From: Ralstonia sp. UNC404CL21Col
GTDB taxonomy: Bacteria; Pseudomonadota; Gammaproteobacteria; Burkholderiales; Burkholderiaceae
Direction: 5' to 3'
NCBI RefSeq assembly: GCF_000620465.1
Contig: NZ_JIBE01000008.1
Location: 62,001-126,000, forward strand
DNA length: 64,000 bases
Part shown: piece after piece, positions 35,468-46,281 of the stretch
Numbering within the stretch: the first letter of the stretch is position 1
How the letters are laid out: every line of letters begins with the position of its first letter
Translations under genes and position numbers: made by a program
The notes under the pieces: model-generated
Databases searched by the model: none
The model's input: only the letters and a program-made list of their open reading frames with translations
What the model was told of the DNA's origin: nothing

Positions 35468-36360
35468 TTACGCGGGCTTCACACCATGCAGGCAGACCCA
35501 GCCGTCACGTGCACGCCACACCGTGAGCGGAATGGCGGAGGCATACGCGGCCGCCACTTCTTCGGCTTGGCGCTCGAGCACGCCAGACAGGATCAACCGG
35601 CCGCCCGGGCGCACGCGGGCACACAGCATGGCCGACATCAGCTTGAGCGGGTTCGACAGGATGTTGGCGACGACCAGATCGAACGTGCCTTCCGGTGCGT
35701 CGTCGGGCAGGGCAAACGTGGCTTCGACGTGGTTGCGCTCGGCGTTGTAGCGCGAGGCTTCGACCGCATTCGGGTCGATGTCGACACCGACGGTTTCTCC
35801 GGCGCCGAGCTTCTTGGCGACGATGGCCAGAATGCCTGAGCCGCAACCGTAGTCGAGGGTGCGTTCGCCAGGTTGCACGTGCTGTTCCAGCCATTCCATG
35901 CACAGGCGCGTGGTCGGGTGGCTGCCGGTGCCGAACGCGAGGCCGGGGTCCAGTTCCAGCACCACGGCGTCGGGTTCCGGCGCGTCGTGCCAGGACGGCA
36001 CGACCCAGATGTGCTCACCAATATGGATCGGCTCGAACTGCGATTGCGTCACGCGCACCCAGTCCTGCTCTTCGACTTCGCGCACGGTGTACGCGGGCAG
36101 CGGCGAGAGGTTGATCTCGTTGGCTGCGGCTGCCACCAGCAACGCCGGATCGGCATCGTCGGCGAGCAGCGCAACCACGCGCGAGCGGTTCCACGCCAGG
36201 CGTGTCGGTTCGTGGCCGGGCTCGCCAAAGAGCGGTTGCTCTTCAGGCGTGTCGGCATCGGCGTCTTCCACCGAGACCGACAGCGCGCCGAGATCAAACA
36301 GGGCTTCGGACAACGCTTCAGCGTCGTCACGCGCCACTTCGAGCACGCATTCGCGGTACG

Positions 36361-36364
<4 letters not shown>
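35468..36364 (-). CDS. prmA: ribosomal protein L11 methyltransferase
   Basis: SAM-dependent enzyme that methylates ribosomal protein L11. 298 residues. The SAM motif [19 protein letters not shown] is near residue 165, motif post [16 protein letters not shown] follows, and [12 protein letters not shown] carries the NIL signature. The N-terminal substrate-recognition domain of about 95 residues is normal. The start is a GTG (36364-36362) overlapping the accC stop codon in a GTGA arrangement, so its translation is coupled to accC. Confidence 0.95.
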
Positions 36365-37728
<1,364 letters not shown>

Positions 37729-37860
37729 CGTGTTCTCGCTACAAAAAGGAGAGGCGAGGGCGCTGTGGCCGGGCTGCGCTCAGTGGCAGCCCTTGTGCGC
37801 CGGCTCGCGCTCGGATGCGGCACGCTGCGCGCCGCACGATGAGGGTCGGATGCCGGGAGA

Positions 37861-38328
37861 TCAGCCGATCACGAACAGCGGTTGGCCGTATTCCACAGCC
37901 TGGCCGTTTTCGATCAGGATTTCCTTGATGACGCCGGCCTTGTCCGCTTCGATCTCGTTGAGCAGCTTCATCGCTTCGATGATGCAGATCGTCTGGCCTT
38001 CCTTGACGGTGTCGCCCACCTTGACGAACTCCGCTGCGCCCGGCGACGGCGAGCGGTAGAACGTACCGACCATCGGCGACGTCACGATGTGGCCAGCCGG
38101 CAGGGCGGGCGACGCTGCTTCGGCGCCAACCGCGGCCGGCGCTGCTGCGGCGGGCGCGCTGACAGCCGGTGCGGCCTGCATCTGCATCGGCGCATATTGC
38201 ATCGGGGCCACCACTTGCGGTGCCGATTTGACGATGCGGACCTTGCCTTCGCCCTCGGTCACTTCGAGTTCCGAAATGCCCGATTCGGCCACCAGGTCGA
38301 TCAGCGTTTTCAGCTTGCGCAAATCCAT
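37861..38328 (-). CDS. accB: biotin carboxyl carrier protein of acetyl-CoA carboxylase
   Basis: Carries the biotin cofactor between AccC and the transferase. 155 residues. The biotinyl Lys is K121 in the [17 protein letters not shown] motif; the structural thumb [16 protein letters not shown] precedes it. The N-terminal 35 residues form the AccC-binding part, joined by a Pro/Ala/Met linker. 132 bp separate it from accC and 141 bp from aroQ upstream. Confidence 0.97.
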   Translation of the reverse strand: MDLRKLKTLIDLVAESGISELEVTEGEGKVRIVKSAPQVVAPMQYAPMQMQAAPAVSAPAAAAPAAVGAEAASPALPAGHIVTSPMVGTFYRSPSPGAAEFVKVGDTVKEGQTICIIEAMKLLNEIEADKAGVIKEILIENGQAVEYGQPLFVIG

Positions 38329-38469
38329 GAGCGTTCTCCTGCAGCGTCGGCGGTCTGGGCGGTCGATGCGCGCGAATGGCTCTTCAGCCGCGCATCGGTC
38401 AAAGGCGCTCCAGGCGCTGGCGTCGTTGCGTTGGTTAAGTGGTTGAAATAAAAGGAAGAAGACGGCTGA

Positions 38470-38937
38470 TCAGCCGCCGTGTTGATCGATTGCGAAGTCC
38501 AGCGCCGCCAGATAGCCGCGCCAGCCCAGCCCGCAAATCACGCCCACGGCCTGGTCCGCCAGGTACGAATGGTGGCGGAACGGCTCGCGGCGATGCACGT
38601 TGGACAAGTGGACTTCGATATACGGGATCACCACGCCGGCCAGCGCATCGCGCAGCGCCACACTCGTGTGGGTGTAGGCGGCCGGATTGATGATGATGAA
38701 TTCAACGCCTTCGCTCTTGGCGGCATGGATGCGATCCACCAGCGCCCCTTCGTGGTTCGACTGGAAGTGCGCCAACGTCACGCCGCGCGCTGTGGCGCGT
38801 TCGGCCAAGGCGGCATTGATGTCGGCGAGGGTCGTTGCACCATAGACTTCCGGCTCGCGCGTCCCCAGCAAATTGAGGTTCGGGCCGTGCAGCACGAGCA
38901 CGTTGCGAAGCGCTTTGGCGATGGGTTTATCAGCCAC
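38470..38937 (-). CDS. aroQ: 3-dehydroquinate dehydratase, type II
   Basis: Third step of the shikimate pathway. 155 residues, normal for the dodecameric type II enzyme. The first motif [21 protein letters not shown] supplies the lid Arg and catalytic Tyr; [34 protein letters not shown] (catalytic His) and [11 protein letters not shown] complete the fold. The start is GTG at 38937-38935; no ATG exists upstream in the frame. Head gene of the aroQ-accB-accC-prmA run. Confidence 0.95.
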   Translation of the reverse strand: MADKPIAKALRNVLVLHGPNLNLLGTREPEVYGATTLADINAALAERATARGVTLAHFQSNHEGALVDRIHAAKSEGVEFIIINPAAYTHTSVALRDALAGVVIPYIEVHLSNVHRREPFRHHSYLADQAVGVICGLGWRGYLAALDFAIDQHGG

Positions 38938-38966
38938 GGTTTGACCGGTTGAGCGAAGTTGGGCGC

Positions 38967-38996
38967 AATTTACAGCAACTTAGAATGCTTTGTCTA
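38967..38996 (-). promoter_or_regulatory. candidate promoter of aroQ-accBC
   Basis: On the minus strand TAGACA (38991-38996), an 18-bp gap, and TAAATT (38967-38972), 30 bp before the aroQ start. An AGTTTTT-GCTG-AAAAACT hairpin (38996-39013) borders it upstream and may end transcripts from the thioredoxin-like gene. Confidence 0.5.
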
Positions 38997-39118
38997 GTTT
39001 TTGCTGAAAAACTCTCAACAAATCGGTGTTTTCACCGATCTTGTGCGTCCGGTCTGCGCTTTTGCCGAAGAAGAAGGGGAGTTGCGTGCACATGAACGTC
39101 ATATGACGTTTTCCATAT

Positions 39119-39643
39119 TCACGTGCGCTGCAGGGCTGCTCGCAGTTCATCGGCGTGCACCCGGCCCATCTTCCGGAAAGTGATTTCGCCTTGTGAATTA
39201 AGGATCACAGTAAACGGCAGGCCGCCGACGTCGTTGCCGAACTGCCGCCCCAGTTCCGTCCCGCCAAAGCCTGCCACCGCGACCGGATATGTGACGTGGA
39301 CCTTACCCAGGAACGTCTGGATATTGGCGGCCGAGTCAATGCCGATGCCGACGAACTTTGCCTTGGACTTCTGTTCCTGCGCCAGGGCAGACAGTTCAGG
39401 CATTTCCTCCACGCAAGGACCGCACCACGGCGCCCAGAAATTGATCACCACCGGCTGGCCGCGAAACGCTGCCAGATCCAGCGGCGCCCCATTGGCGTCG
39501 GGCAGCTTGCTGTCGTAAAACGCAGCCACGGCGCTGCTTGCGGGGGTTTTTGGCTCGGTGGCGCGATGTCCGAAATAGACGCCCGCCGCCGCGGCAATCA
39601 GGCCGGCGATCAACAGGGCAATCAAGGTGGTGCGGCGCGACAT
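39119..39643 (-). CDS. TlpA/ResA-like membrane-anchored thioredoxin
   Basis: 174 residues. A single N-terminal membrane segment (about residues 7-25) anchors it, with the thioredoxin fold in the periplasm. The active site is WAPWCGPC with C74 and C77, preceded by the redoxin-family FRGQPVVINFW strand; the cis-Pro region is FGGTELGRQFGNDVGGLPFT. Members reduce disulfides in the envelope, often for cytochrome c maturation or copper delivery; no such genes are adjacent, so the partner is unknown. Confidence 0.88.
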   Translation of the reverse strand: MSRRTTLIALLIAGLIAAAAGVYFGHRATEPKTPASSAVAAFYDSKLPDANGAPLDLAAFRGQPVVINFWAPWCGPCVEEMPELSALAQEQKSKAKFVGIGIDSAANIQTFLGKVHVTYPVAVAGFGGTELGRQFGNDVGGLPFTVILNSQGEITFRKMGRVHADELRAALQRT

Positions 39644-39708
39644 GGTTGGCGGGGGTCTCTATATATAGACAGAGGCGAAGCGTGGCGGATTGTACTCCTG
39701 TCGGCGGA

Positions 39709-40383
39709 TCACCCCTGCGACAGGAGGGCACGCACGGCGGCGGCGTCGCCCCGCTGCGTCTTGCCGGTGGCGTCGGCGCGCCGCGCACCGCGCACATCGT
39801 TCATGTCATAGAGGGCAATATGGACGCCGACCGGCGTGCCCGTTTCAGCGCGCAGTTCGCGCGCGAGTTCGCGGGATTCGGGCCCGGCGGGCCATTGGCC
39901 CCGCCACAGGAAGCTGAGCGTTTCCACCTCGTCGCGGCCGGCGAAGTGGGCGCTTTCCGTGGTGTCGAACTCCACGCCGGCGTTGAGCAGGAAGATCGCC
40001 ACATCCTTGGGGCTGTCACAGAAGACCTGCAGGTGGATGTCCGAGTGCTCGCTCGCGGTGCCATTGAAGACGGCGCCCGCAAGATATGGGTTGTGGACGG
40101 CCAGCCCTTCCATCAACAGCAGCGCAATGCGGCGCAGCAACGCCAGCACCCGCGGCTGGGATTCGGCCTGGAACAGCGCCTGATATTCGCGGACTTCCGT
40201 CTCGACCTGTTCGTTGTCCGGCAGCCATTCCCCCGGCGCGCGGGATTCCGTGCCAAGCACGTGGCGCGCGGCCTTGCGTTTGGCGGTGGCGTAATCGGCA
40301 CCGTCTTCCGCGATCATGCGGGCGGCGGTGACGGCAATTTCCTCCCGCACGCGGGCGGGATCGAGGGTGGGGCGTTTTGACAT
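39709..40383 (-). CDS. conserved hypothetical protein next to mpl
   Basis: 224 residues, soluble, no signal. An N-terminal helical part (DPARVREEIAVTAARMIAED, ATAKRKAARHVLG) precedes a mixed domain with LLRRIALLLMEGLAVHNPYLAGAVFNGTASEHSDIHLQVFCD, which has the look of a nucleotidyltransferase-like or restriction-fold core (G-T-x-S...D-I-H-L). I do not know its function. Homologues beside mpl in this bacterial group often carry a ligase name, which nothing in this sequence supports. Divergent from mpl with 78 bp between the starts. Confidence 0.7.
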   Translation of the reverse strand: MSKRPTLDPARVREEIAVTAARMIAEDGADYATAKRKAARHVLGTESRAPGEWLPDNEQVETEVREYQALFQAESQPRVLALLRRIALLLMEGLAVHNPYLAGAVFNGTASEHSDIHLQVFCDSPKDVAIFLLNAGVEFDTTESAHFAGRDEVETLSFLWRGQWPAGPESRELARELRAETGTPVGVHIALYDMNDVRGARRADATGKTQRGDAAAVRALLSQG

Positions 40384-40461
40384 GGCTCTATTTTACTGAA
40401 GCGCGCGGACCGGCCCGAAGCCGCAGGTACAATGCGGCGCTACGAAGTTGAGACGGCACCC

Positions 40462-41847
40462 ATGCATATCCACATCCTTGGAATCTGCGGCACCTTCATG
40501 GGCGGCATTGCCCTGATCGCCCGCCAGGCTGGTCACCGCGTCACCGGTTGCGACGCCAACGTCTACCCGCCGATGAGCACCCAGCTTGAAGCGCAGGGCA
40601 TCGAACTGATTGAAGGTTTCGACCCGGAGCAACTCTCCGTCGGCGCCGATCTGTACGTGATCGGCAACGTGATCTCCCGGGGCAATCCGCTGATGGAAGC
40701 TATCCTGGATCGCAATCTGCCCTACATTTCGGGCCCGCAATGGCTGGGGGACAATGTGCTGCGCCAGAAATGGGTGCTCGCCGTCGCCGGCACGCACGGC
40801 AAGACGACAACCACGTCGATGCTCGCCTGGATTCTGCAGGACGCCGGCTACAATCCGAGCTTCCTGGTGGGTGGCGTGCCGCGCAACTTCGGGCTGTCGG
40901 CGCGGCTGACCGAATCCGACTTCTTCGTCATTGAGGCCGACGAGTACGACACCGCCTTCTTCGACAAACGCAGCAAGTTCGTCCATTACCGCCCTCGCAC
41001 GGCCATATTGAATAACCTGGAATTCGATCACGCCGACATCTTCCTGGATCTCGCTGCGATCGAAACGCAATTCCACCATCTTGTGCGTACCGTGCCCGGC
41101 CAAGGGCGGCTGCTCGTCAATGGTCGCGAAGACAGCCTCACCCGCGTACTTGAGCGCGGATGCTGGTCCGAAGTCGAGCGATTCGGCACAGAAGACGGCG
41201 AAGGCTGGAAAATCGCCAACCTTGGCGAGGACGACAGCTTTGACGTTGTTTTCAACGGCCAAGCGCAGGGTCGCGTCCGCTGGGCGCTGCAGGGCGACCA
41301 TAACCGTATGAATGCCGTCGCCGCCATTGCCGCTGCACGCCACGTTGGTGTGCCACCCGCCCAAGCCATTGAAAGCCTGGCCCGTTTCGAAAATGTGAAA
41401 CGCCGGATGGAAGTGCGCGGCACGGTCAACGGCGTCACGGTCTACGACGATTTCGCCCACCACCCCACGGCCATTCGGACCACGATCGATGGGCTGCGCC
41501 GGCATGTCGGCCAAGGCCGCATTCTTGCTGTGCTGGAGCCGCGTTCCAACACCATGAAGCTCGGTGTGATGAAGCAAGCGCTTCCCGAGAGTCTGTCCGG
41601 CGCGGACCAAGTCTTCGCTTACGGCGCCGCCAACGGCCGCGATGCCATCGGCTGGGACTTGGCTGGCGCGTTGGCGCCGTTGGGCGCGCGTGCAAACACG
41701 TTCTCTGACCTGACCGCGTTGGTGGACGCTGTCACCGCTGCGGCTCGCCCGGGCGACCATGTGCTTGTCATGAGCAATGGCGGCTTCGGCGGTGTCCACC
41801 AGAAGCTGCTCGACGCGTTGGCAGAGCAGGGCAACGCGGCAAACTGA
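40462..41847 (+). CDS. mpl: UDP-MurNAc:L-Ala-gamma-D-Glu-meso-DAP ligase Mpl
   Basis: Recycles murein tripeptide by joining it to UDP-MurNAc. 461 residues in the Mur ligase order: N-terminal MHIHILGICGTFMGG with the UDP-binding loop, P-loop AGTHGKTTTTSM at about 109-120, central domain with EADEYDTAFFDKRSKF and LNNLEFDHADIF, and a C-terminal domain with YDDFAHHPTAI and the SNGGFGG end. The HILGICGTFMGG start and missing MurC-specific features favour Mpl over MurC. ATG at 40462 chosen; an upstream in-frame start at 40432 spoils the family beginning. ampD elsewhere in the window belongs to the same recycling pathway. Confidence 0.94.
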   Translation: MHIHILGICGTFMGGIALIARQAGHRVTGCDANVYPPMSTQLEAQGIELIEGFDPEQLSVGADLYVIGNVISRGNPLMEAILDRNLPYISGPQWLGDNVLRQKWVLAVAGTHGKTTTTSMLAWILQDAGYNPSFLVGGVPRNFGLSARLTESDFFVIEADEYDTAFFDKRSKFVHYRPRTAILNNLEFDHADIFLDLAAIETQFHHLVRTVPGQGRLLVNGREDSLTRVLERGCWSEVERFGTEDGEGWKIANLGEDDSFDVVFNGQAQGRVRWALQGDHNRMNAVAAIAAARHVGVPPAQAIESLARFENVKRRMEVRGTVNGVTVYDDFAHHPTAIRTTIDGLRRHVGQGRILAVLEPRSNTMKLGVMKQALPESLSGADQVFAYGAANGRDAIGWDLAGALAPLGARANTFSDLTALVDAVTAAARPGDHVLVMSNGGFGGVHQKLLDALAEQGNAAN

Positions 41848-41853
41848 TCCGAT

Positions 41854-42477
41854 ATGTCGGCATCCATTGTTTATCTGCACGGATTCCGTTCGTCGCCGCG
41901 CTCGTTCAAAGCCCAGTTGCTGGGCAAGCGGATGGCTTCCGTCGGGCTGGCGGATCAGTACGTTTGCCCGGCATTGCCCGTCTCGCCGCGCGAGGCAATG
42001 ACGGAAACCGAGGCGCTGATTGCCGAATTGAGCCAGCGCGACGGCACGCAACCGGTGCTCATTGGCTCCTCCCTGGGGGGCTTTTATGCGACCTGGCTGG
42101 CAGAACGCCACGGGCTCCGCGCGGCGATGCTCAATCCAGCCACCCGTCCGGAGCGGGATCTCGCCAAATATGTCGGGGAGCAGCCGCTCTGGCATGGCGG
42201 CGGCACGATCCGCGTCGAGCCGCGCCATCTGGACGAGCTGCGCGCGCTCGCCGTCCCCGCTATCACGCAACCCGAGCGTTATTACCTGCTCGCGGCGACG
42301 CGTGACGAGGTGCTCGACTACCGCGAAATGCTTGCTCATTTCCCGCAGGCGGCCACCCACGTCATCGACGGCAGCGACCACGGCATCAGCGATTTTGCGC
42401 ATTACATGGACGAAGTGCTCGTCTTTTGCGGTATTCCTGCGGATTTGCTGGCCGCACATCCATTCGACGCCGCATGA
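41854..42477 (+). CDS. YqiA/YcfP-type alpha/beta hydrolase
   Basis: 207 residues, alpha/beta hydrolase of the UPF0227 group. The oxyanion start is IVYLHGFRSSPRSFKA; the nucleophile elbow is GSSLGGFYAT with Ser at residue 73; the base His is in DGSDHGISDF near the end. E. coli YqiA is an esterase acting on acyl-CoA or short esters in vitro; the natural substrate is not known. It starts 6 bp after mpl and overlaps ubiC by four bases, so it is in the middle of an operon. Confidence 0.85.
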   Translation: MSASIVYLHGFRSSPRSFKAQLLGKRMASVGLADQYVCPALPVSPREAMTETEALIAELSQRDGTQPVLIGSSLGGFYATWLAERHGLRAAMLNPATRPERDLAKYVGEQPLWHGGGTIRVEPRHLDELRALAVPAITQPERYYLLAATRDEVLDYREMLAHFPQAATHVIDGSDHGISDFAHYMDEVLVFCGIPADLLAAHPFDAA

Positions 42478-43052
42478 CCGATTCACCGTCGTATCCGCGC
42501 AGCCTGTGGCGCAGCGCGTTGCCCCCGGCTGTCGTTTATGACCGGCATTGGGCGCGTTGGGCCCTGGGCGCAGACTCGCTGACGGCACGGCTTCGTGCGG
42601 CATCGTCGCGCTTTCGCGTCCAATTGCTCGGCCAGCAGCGCGCGATGCCGTTACGCGACGAGTGGCGTTGCCTTGGCATGTCACGTGCCGCCGAGACGCT
42701 CGTCCGCGAAGTTTTGCTGATCTGCGACGAGATTCCGGTGGTGTATGCCCACACCATCGTCCACCCGCGCAGCGTGGCGCTCGACTGGCCGTTCCTCAAA
42801 GCGCTGGGGACGCAGCCGCTGGGGCATTCTCTGTTTGCCGATCCGCGTGTGCAGCGCGGAGACTTCGAATTTGCCTTGCTGGACGCGCGCCACCCGCTGG
42901 TGCGCCGCGCGCACGACGCGCTGGGCGATCCGCCTGTCTCCGGCACGTCACGGCTGCCGGCCCGCCGGTCGGTGTTCCGGCGCGGTGCAAGCGCGATGCT
43001 GGTGACGGAGGTTTTCCTGCCCGCGCTGGCTGACTTCGACCCGCCGCGCTAA
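42474..43052 (+). CDS. ubiC: chorismate pyruvate-lyase
   Basis: Makes 4-hydroxybenzoate from chorismate, the first step of ubiquinone synthesis. 192 residues from the ATG at 42474, which overlaps the preceding stop (ATGA). The pattern fits UbiC: LRAASSRFRVQLLGQQ, REVLLICDEIPVVYAHTIVH with the first active-site residues, PLGHSLFADPRVQRGDFEFA in the middle and RRSVFRRGASAMLVTEVFLP with the catalytic Glu at the end. A longer frame from 42426 would run into the upstream gene. Confidence 0.9.
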   Translation: MTDSPSYPRSLWRSALPPAVVYDRHWARWALGADSLTARLRAASSRFRVQLLGQQRAMPLRDEWRCLGMSRAAETLVREVLLICDEIPVVYAHTIVHPRSVALDWPFLKALGTQPLGHSLFADPRVQRGDFEFALLDARHPLVRRAHDALGDPPVSGTSRLPARRSVFRRGASAMLVTEVFLPALADFDPPR

Positions 43053-43110
43053 GCGTATTTTCGCGGGCCGGGCGGCGGGCCAGTGCGGTATCATCGCCCC
43101 CAACTTTTGA

Positions 43111-43149
43111 TCGCCGCGCGTGACGTTGTAACGTCGGGCGGCGCGGCCA
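43111..43149 (+). promoter_or_regulatory. palindromic leader hairpin before the RNB ribonuclease gene
   Basis: Core GACGTTGTAACGTC (43122-43135) is a perfect 14-bp palindrome, flanked by CCGCGC (43114-43119) and GCGCGG (43141-43146). It lies 60 bp before the ATG. It could be an operator, or a leader hairpin that the enzyme itself recognises; undecided. Confidence 0.4.
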
Positions 43150-43206
43150 TTCCACCTCATTCAAAGTGACGCTCGCTCGTGCGAGTGCCGCAATCCATAC
43201 AAATCC

Positions 43207-45303
43207 ATGCAGTTGCTGTTTGAAGAAGGCGGCGAGATCCGCGCGGGCACCGTCTTGTCCCAACAGGGCGAGGCCTATCAGGTCGAGTTGCCGAGCGCCA
43301 AGCGCACCAAGGTCAAGTCGCGCGACGTGTTGCTGCAATTCGCGCAGCCGTCCGCCGGCGAGTTGTCGCAGGCGGCCCAGGCGCTGTCGGCAGAGATCGA
43401 CCTGGATTTCCTCTGGGAATGCGCTTCGGCCGAAGAATTCGGCTTTACCGATTTGGCCGGCGAATATTTTGGCGCCGGCGCCAATGCCACGCAGCAGGCC
43501 GCGCTGGCCATCGCGCTGCATGGCTCGCCGATCTACTTCCGCCGCAAGGGCCGCGGCCGCTATCAGCGCGCGCCCGAAGATCAGCTGAAGGCCGCGCTTG
43601 CAGGTTTGGAGCGCAAGAAGCAGCAAGCCGCCCTGCAGGCCGAATACGAAGCCGAGCTGAAAGCGATGCGCCTGCCCGAGGCCTTCCGCGGCAAGACGCT
43701 GCAACTGCTGTTCAAGCCGGACAAGAACAGCCTCGAATACAAGGCGCTCGATGCGGCGTGCACCGCGCTGGGCCTGTCGCCGATGCGCCTGATGGTGGCG
43801 GTCGGCGGCATCGCCAACGCCCGCGCGCTGCACGAGGCCCGCTTCCTCTCGGAATGTTTCCCGAAGGGCACCGGCTTCCCGGACGTGACCGTGCCGGAAC
43901 CGGTGATGGAGCTGCCGGCCGCCGACGTGCGCGCTTTCTCGATCGACGACGTGACCACCACGGAAATCGACGACGCCATCTCCGTCACGCCCATTGATGA
44001 CGCCACCGTGCGCATTGGCATCCATATTGCCGCGCCGGGCTTTGGCATCCAGCGCGGCGAACCGCTGGACGTGATTGCGCGTCAGCGTTTGTCCACCGTG
44101 TATTTCCCCGGCGACAAGATCACGATGCTGCCGGAGTCGGTGGTGGACCGTTACACGCTGCAGGAAGGGCGCGCATGCCCGGCGCTGTCGCTGTATGTGA
44201 CGGTCGACCGCGCCACGTGGGCGGTCACCGCCAGCGAAACGCGCTGCGAATCCGTGACCGTGGCCGCCAACCTGCGCCACAACCTGCTCGACGATGTGAT
44301 CACCGCCGACGCGCTCGCCGATGGCTCGGGCGACTATCCGTTCAAGGCCGAGCTGGCGGTGCTGTGGCCGTTTGTGTGCGCGTTGTATGACGGCCGCCAG
44401 CAGGCCCGCATCGCCAGCGGCCTGAAGCCGGAGGGCGCGCAGAAGGGCGATTACTCGTTCTACATCGATCCGATTCCCGAGGAGGAAGGCGGTGGCGAGC
44501 GCGTGCGGATCGAACAGCGCAAACGCGGTTCGCCGCTGGACAAGATCGTGGCCGAGCTGATGATCCTGGCCAACAGCACGTGGGGCCGCATGCTGGCTGA
44601 CGCCGGTGTGCCGGGCATCTACCGCACGCAGAAGGCGTGGGGGATGCACCGCACGCGCATGCAGACGTATCCGGCGCCGCATGAAGGTCTGGGCGTGGCG
44701 CAGTACGCGTGGAGCACCTCGCCGCTGCGCCGCTATGTCGATCTGGTGAATCAATGGCAGATCGCAGCGGTGGCACAGCACGGCGTGACGGCCAAGCTGA
44801 TTGCACCGTTCAAGCCCAAAGATGCCGACCTGCTGGCCGCCGTTGCCGACTTCGAAGCCACCTACGCCGCCTACGCCGACCACCAGTCGACCATGGAGCG
44901 CTACTGGTGCCTGCGCTGGCTCAAGCAGGAAAACCGCACGCGCATGCAGGCCGTGGTGCTCAAGGAAGGCGCCGTGCGCTTCGCCGACATTCCGCTGGTG
45001 ACGAAGGTGCCCGAGCTGGCCCAAACGGCGCGCGGCACGCATGTTGTGCTCGATATCCTGGAGACCGACGAGATCAGCCTGGAAGTGTCGTGCCGCGTGG
45101 TCGAGATTCTCGCCCCGGCTGCGGACGCGCAAGCTGAAGCGGAGGCCATCGAAGAAGAACTGGCCGAGGCAGAGACCGAAGCCGATGTGCCCGCTGAACC
45201 ACAACCGGCCGCTGATGGGGAAGAGGCGCGCGCCGAAGCCGGCGCTGCTGTGGCGCCGCCGCCGCAGGACGGCGAGACCGGTGGAACGCCTACCGCTGCC
45301 TAA
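43207..45303 (+). CDS. RNB-domain exoribonuclease (RNase II/R-like)
   Basis: 698 residues. The RNB catalytic domain runs from about residue 240 to 560: DVTTTEIDDAISVTPIDD holds the metal-binding Asp residues, then IGIHIAAPGFGI, STVYFPGDKITMLPE and the late SPLRRYVDLVNQWQ motif. An N-terminal region of 200 residues replaces the usual cold-shock domains and contains a Gln/Lys helix; the C-terminal 60 residues are acidic and Ala/Pro-rich. It should degrade RNA 3' to 5'. It lacks the clear S1 end of RNase R, so the general name is safer. Follows a 154-bp gap with a palindromic hairpin. Confidence 0.88.
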   Translation: MQLLFEEGGEIRAGTVLSQQGEAYQVELPSAKRTKVKSRDVLLQFAQPSAGELSQAAQALSAEIDLDFLWECASAEEFGFTDLAGEYFGAGANATQQAALAIALHGSPIYFRRKGRGRYQRAPEDQLKAALAGLERKKQQAALQAEYEAELKAMRLPEAFRGKTLQLLFKPDKNSLEYKALDAACTALGLSPMRLMVAVGGIANARALHEARFLSECFPKGTGFPDVTVPEPVMELPAADVRAFSIDDVTTTEIDDAISVTPIDDATVRIGIHIAAPGFGIQRGEPLDVIARQRLSTVYFPGDKITMLPESVVDRYTLQEGRACPALSLYVTVDRATWAVTASETRCESVTVAANLRHNLLDDVITADALADGSGDYPFKAELAVLWPFVCALYDGRQQARIASGLKPEGAQKGDYSFYIDPIPEEEGGGERVRIEQRKRGSPLDKIVAELMILANSTWGRMLADAGVPGIYRTQKAWGMHRTRMQTYPAPHEGLGVAQYAWSTSPLRRYVDLVNQWQIAAVAQHGVTAKLIAPFKPKDADLLAAVADFEATYAAYADHQSTMERYWCLRWLKQENRTRMQAVVLKEGAVRFADIPLVTKVPELAQTARGTHVVLDILETDEISLEVSCRVVEILAPAADAQAEAEAIEEELAEAETEADVPAEPQPAADGEEARAEAGAAVAPPPQDGETGGTPTAA

Positions 45304-45355
45304 CTACAATCGCAGTCTGACCTTCATTCTTCGCGCATCGACCAGGAATCGCCCC

Positions 45356-46270
45356 ATGGCCGCCCTCGCAAACCGTCCGGACTGGTCCGGCAGCAGCACG
45401 CTCACCAAGGCTCTGGTGGTGTCGTTGGCCGTGCATGTCTTGCTGCTGTTCGTGCGTGTGGTGGCGCCCGAGGCGTTCGATATCAAGCGCGAAGATCCGG
45501 GCCTCGATGTGGTGCTCGTCAACGCCAAATCTTCGACGGCGCCGTCCAAGGCGACGGCCGTGGCGCAGGTCAACCTGAACGGCGGTGGCGAATACGACCA
45601 GCAGCGCGCCACCACGCCGCTGCCCGCCGACACCAATGAGCAGACCGGCGACGCCATCAAGCTCACGGAGCGCCGCGTCGAATATCTCGAGCAGGAGCAG
45701 CGCCGCCTGCTTACGCAATCGACCGAGCGTGCGCCGTTGGTCAACGATCGTCAGGTCAAGCCCGGCGAGCGTCCGCAGCCGTCGCCCACCAACGGTACCG
45801 ACGACCGCACCACGCAAGACGAAATCGCCCGCCTGCAAGCCGAGATCGACCGCAACCTGGAGAACTACGCCAAGCGCCCGCGCCGCAATGTGCTGACGGC
45901 CGCCAGCGCGCGTCAGGTCGATTACGCCCGCTACTACGATGCCGTGCGCCGCAAGATCGAAGCCCGCGGCACCGCAAACTTCCCGAGCCAGAACGGCCGC
46001 CCGCTGTATGGCGAGTTGATCGTCGTGATCAGCATCAACCGCGATGGCCAGCTCGGCTACAACCAGGACGGCTACAAGATCGAAGGCATCGAGATCGCCA
46101 AAAGCTCGGGCAACCCCGCGCTGGATCGCCAGGCCGTGGCCATCGTGCGTTCGTCTTCACCGTTTGGCGGCTTCCCGGCCGAGATGCGCAAGCGCGTCGA
46201 CATCCAGGATGTGGTCGCCACGTTCAAGTTCACCCGCGCAGGTCTGGAAACCCACCTGCAGACCCGCTGA
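45356..46270 (+). CDS. TonB-like energy transducer family protein
   Basis: 304 residues. One membrane anchor near residues 17-40 (KALVVSLAVHVLLLFVRVV), a periplasmic stalk with a coiled segment (LTERRVEYLEQEQRRLLTQ, EIARLQAEIDRNLENY) and a C-terminal TonB domain (YGELIVVISINRDGQLGYN, IAKSSGNPALDRQAVAIVRS, VDIQDVVATFKFTR). The stalk is not the Pro/Lys-rich type of classical TonB, and no exbB/exbD are nearby, so it may serve a different envelope role. 52 bp after the ribonuclease gene and 11 bp before aroE. Confidence 0.82.
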   Translation: MAALANRPDWSGSSTLTKALVVSLAVHVLLLFVRVVAPEAFDIKREDPGLDVVLVNAKSSTAPSKATAVAQVNLNGGGEYDQQRATTPLPADTNEQTGDAIKLTERRVEYLEQEQRRLLTQSTERAPLVNDRQVKPGERPQPSPTNGTDDRTTQDEIARLQAEIDRNLENYAKRPRRNVLTAASARQVDYARYYDAVRRKIEARGTANFPSQNGRPLYGELIVVISINRDGQLGYNQDGYKIEGIEIAKSSGNPALDRQAVAIVRSSSPFGGFPAEMRKRVDIQDVVATFKFTRAGLETHLQTR

Positions 46271-46281
46271 TTTCGTCGCCC

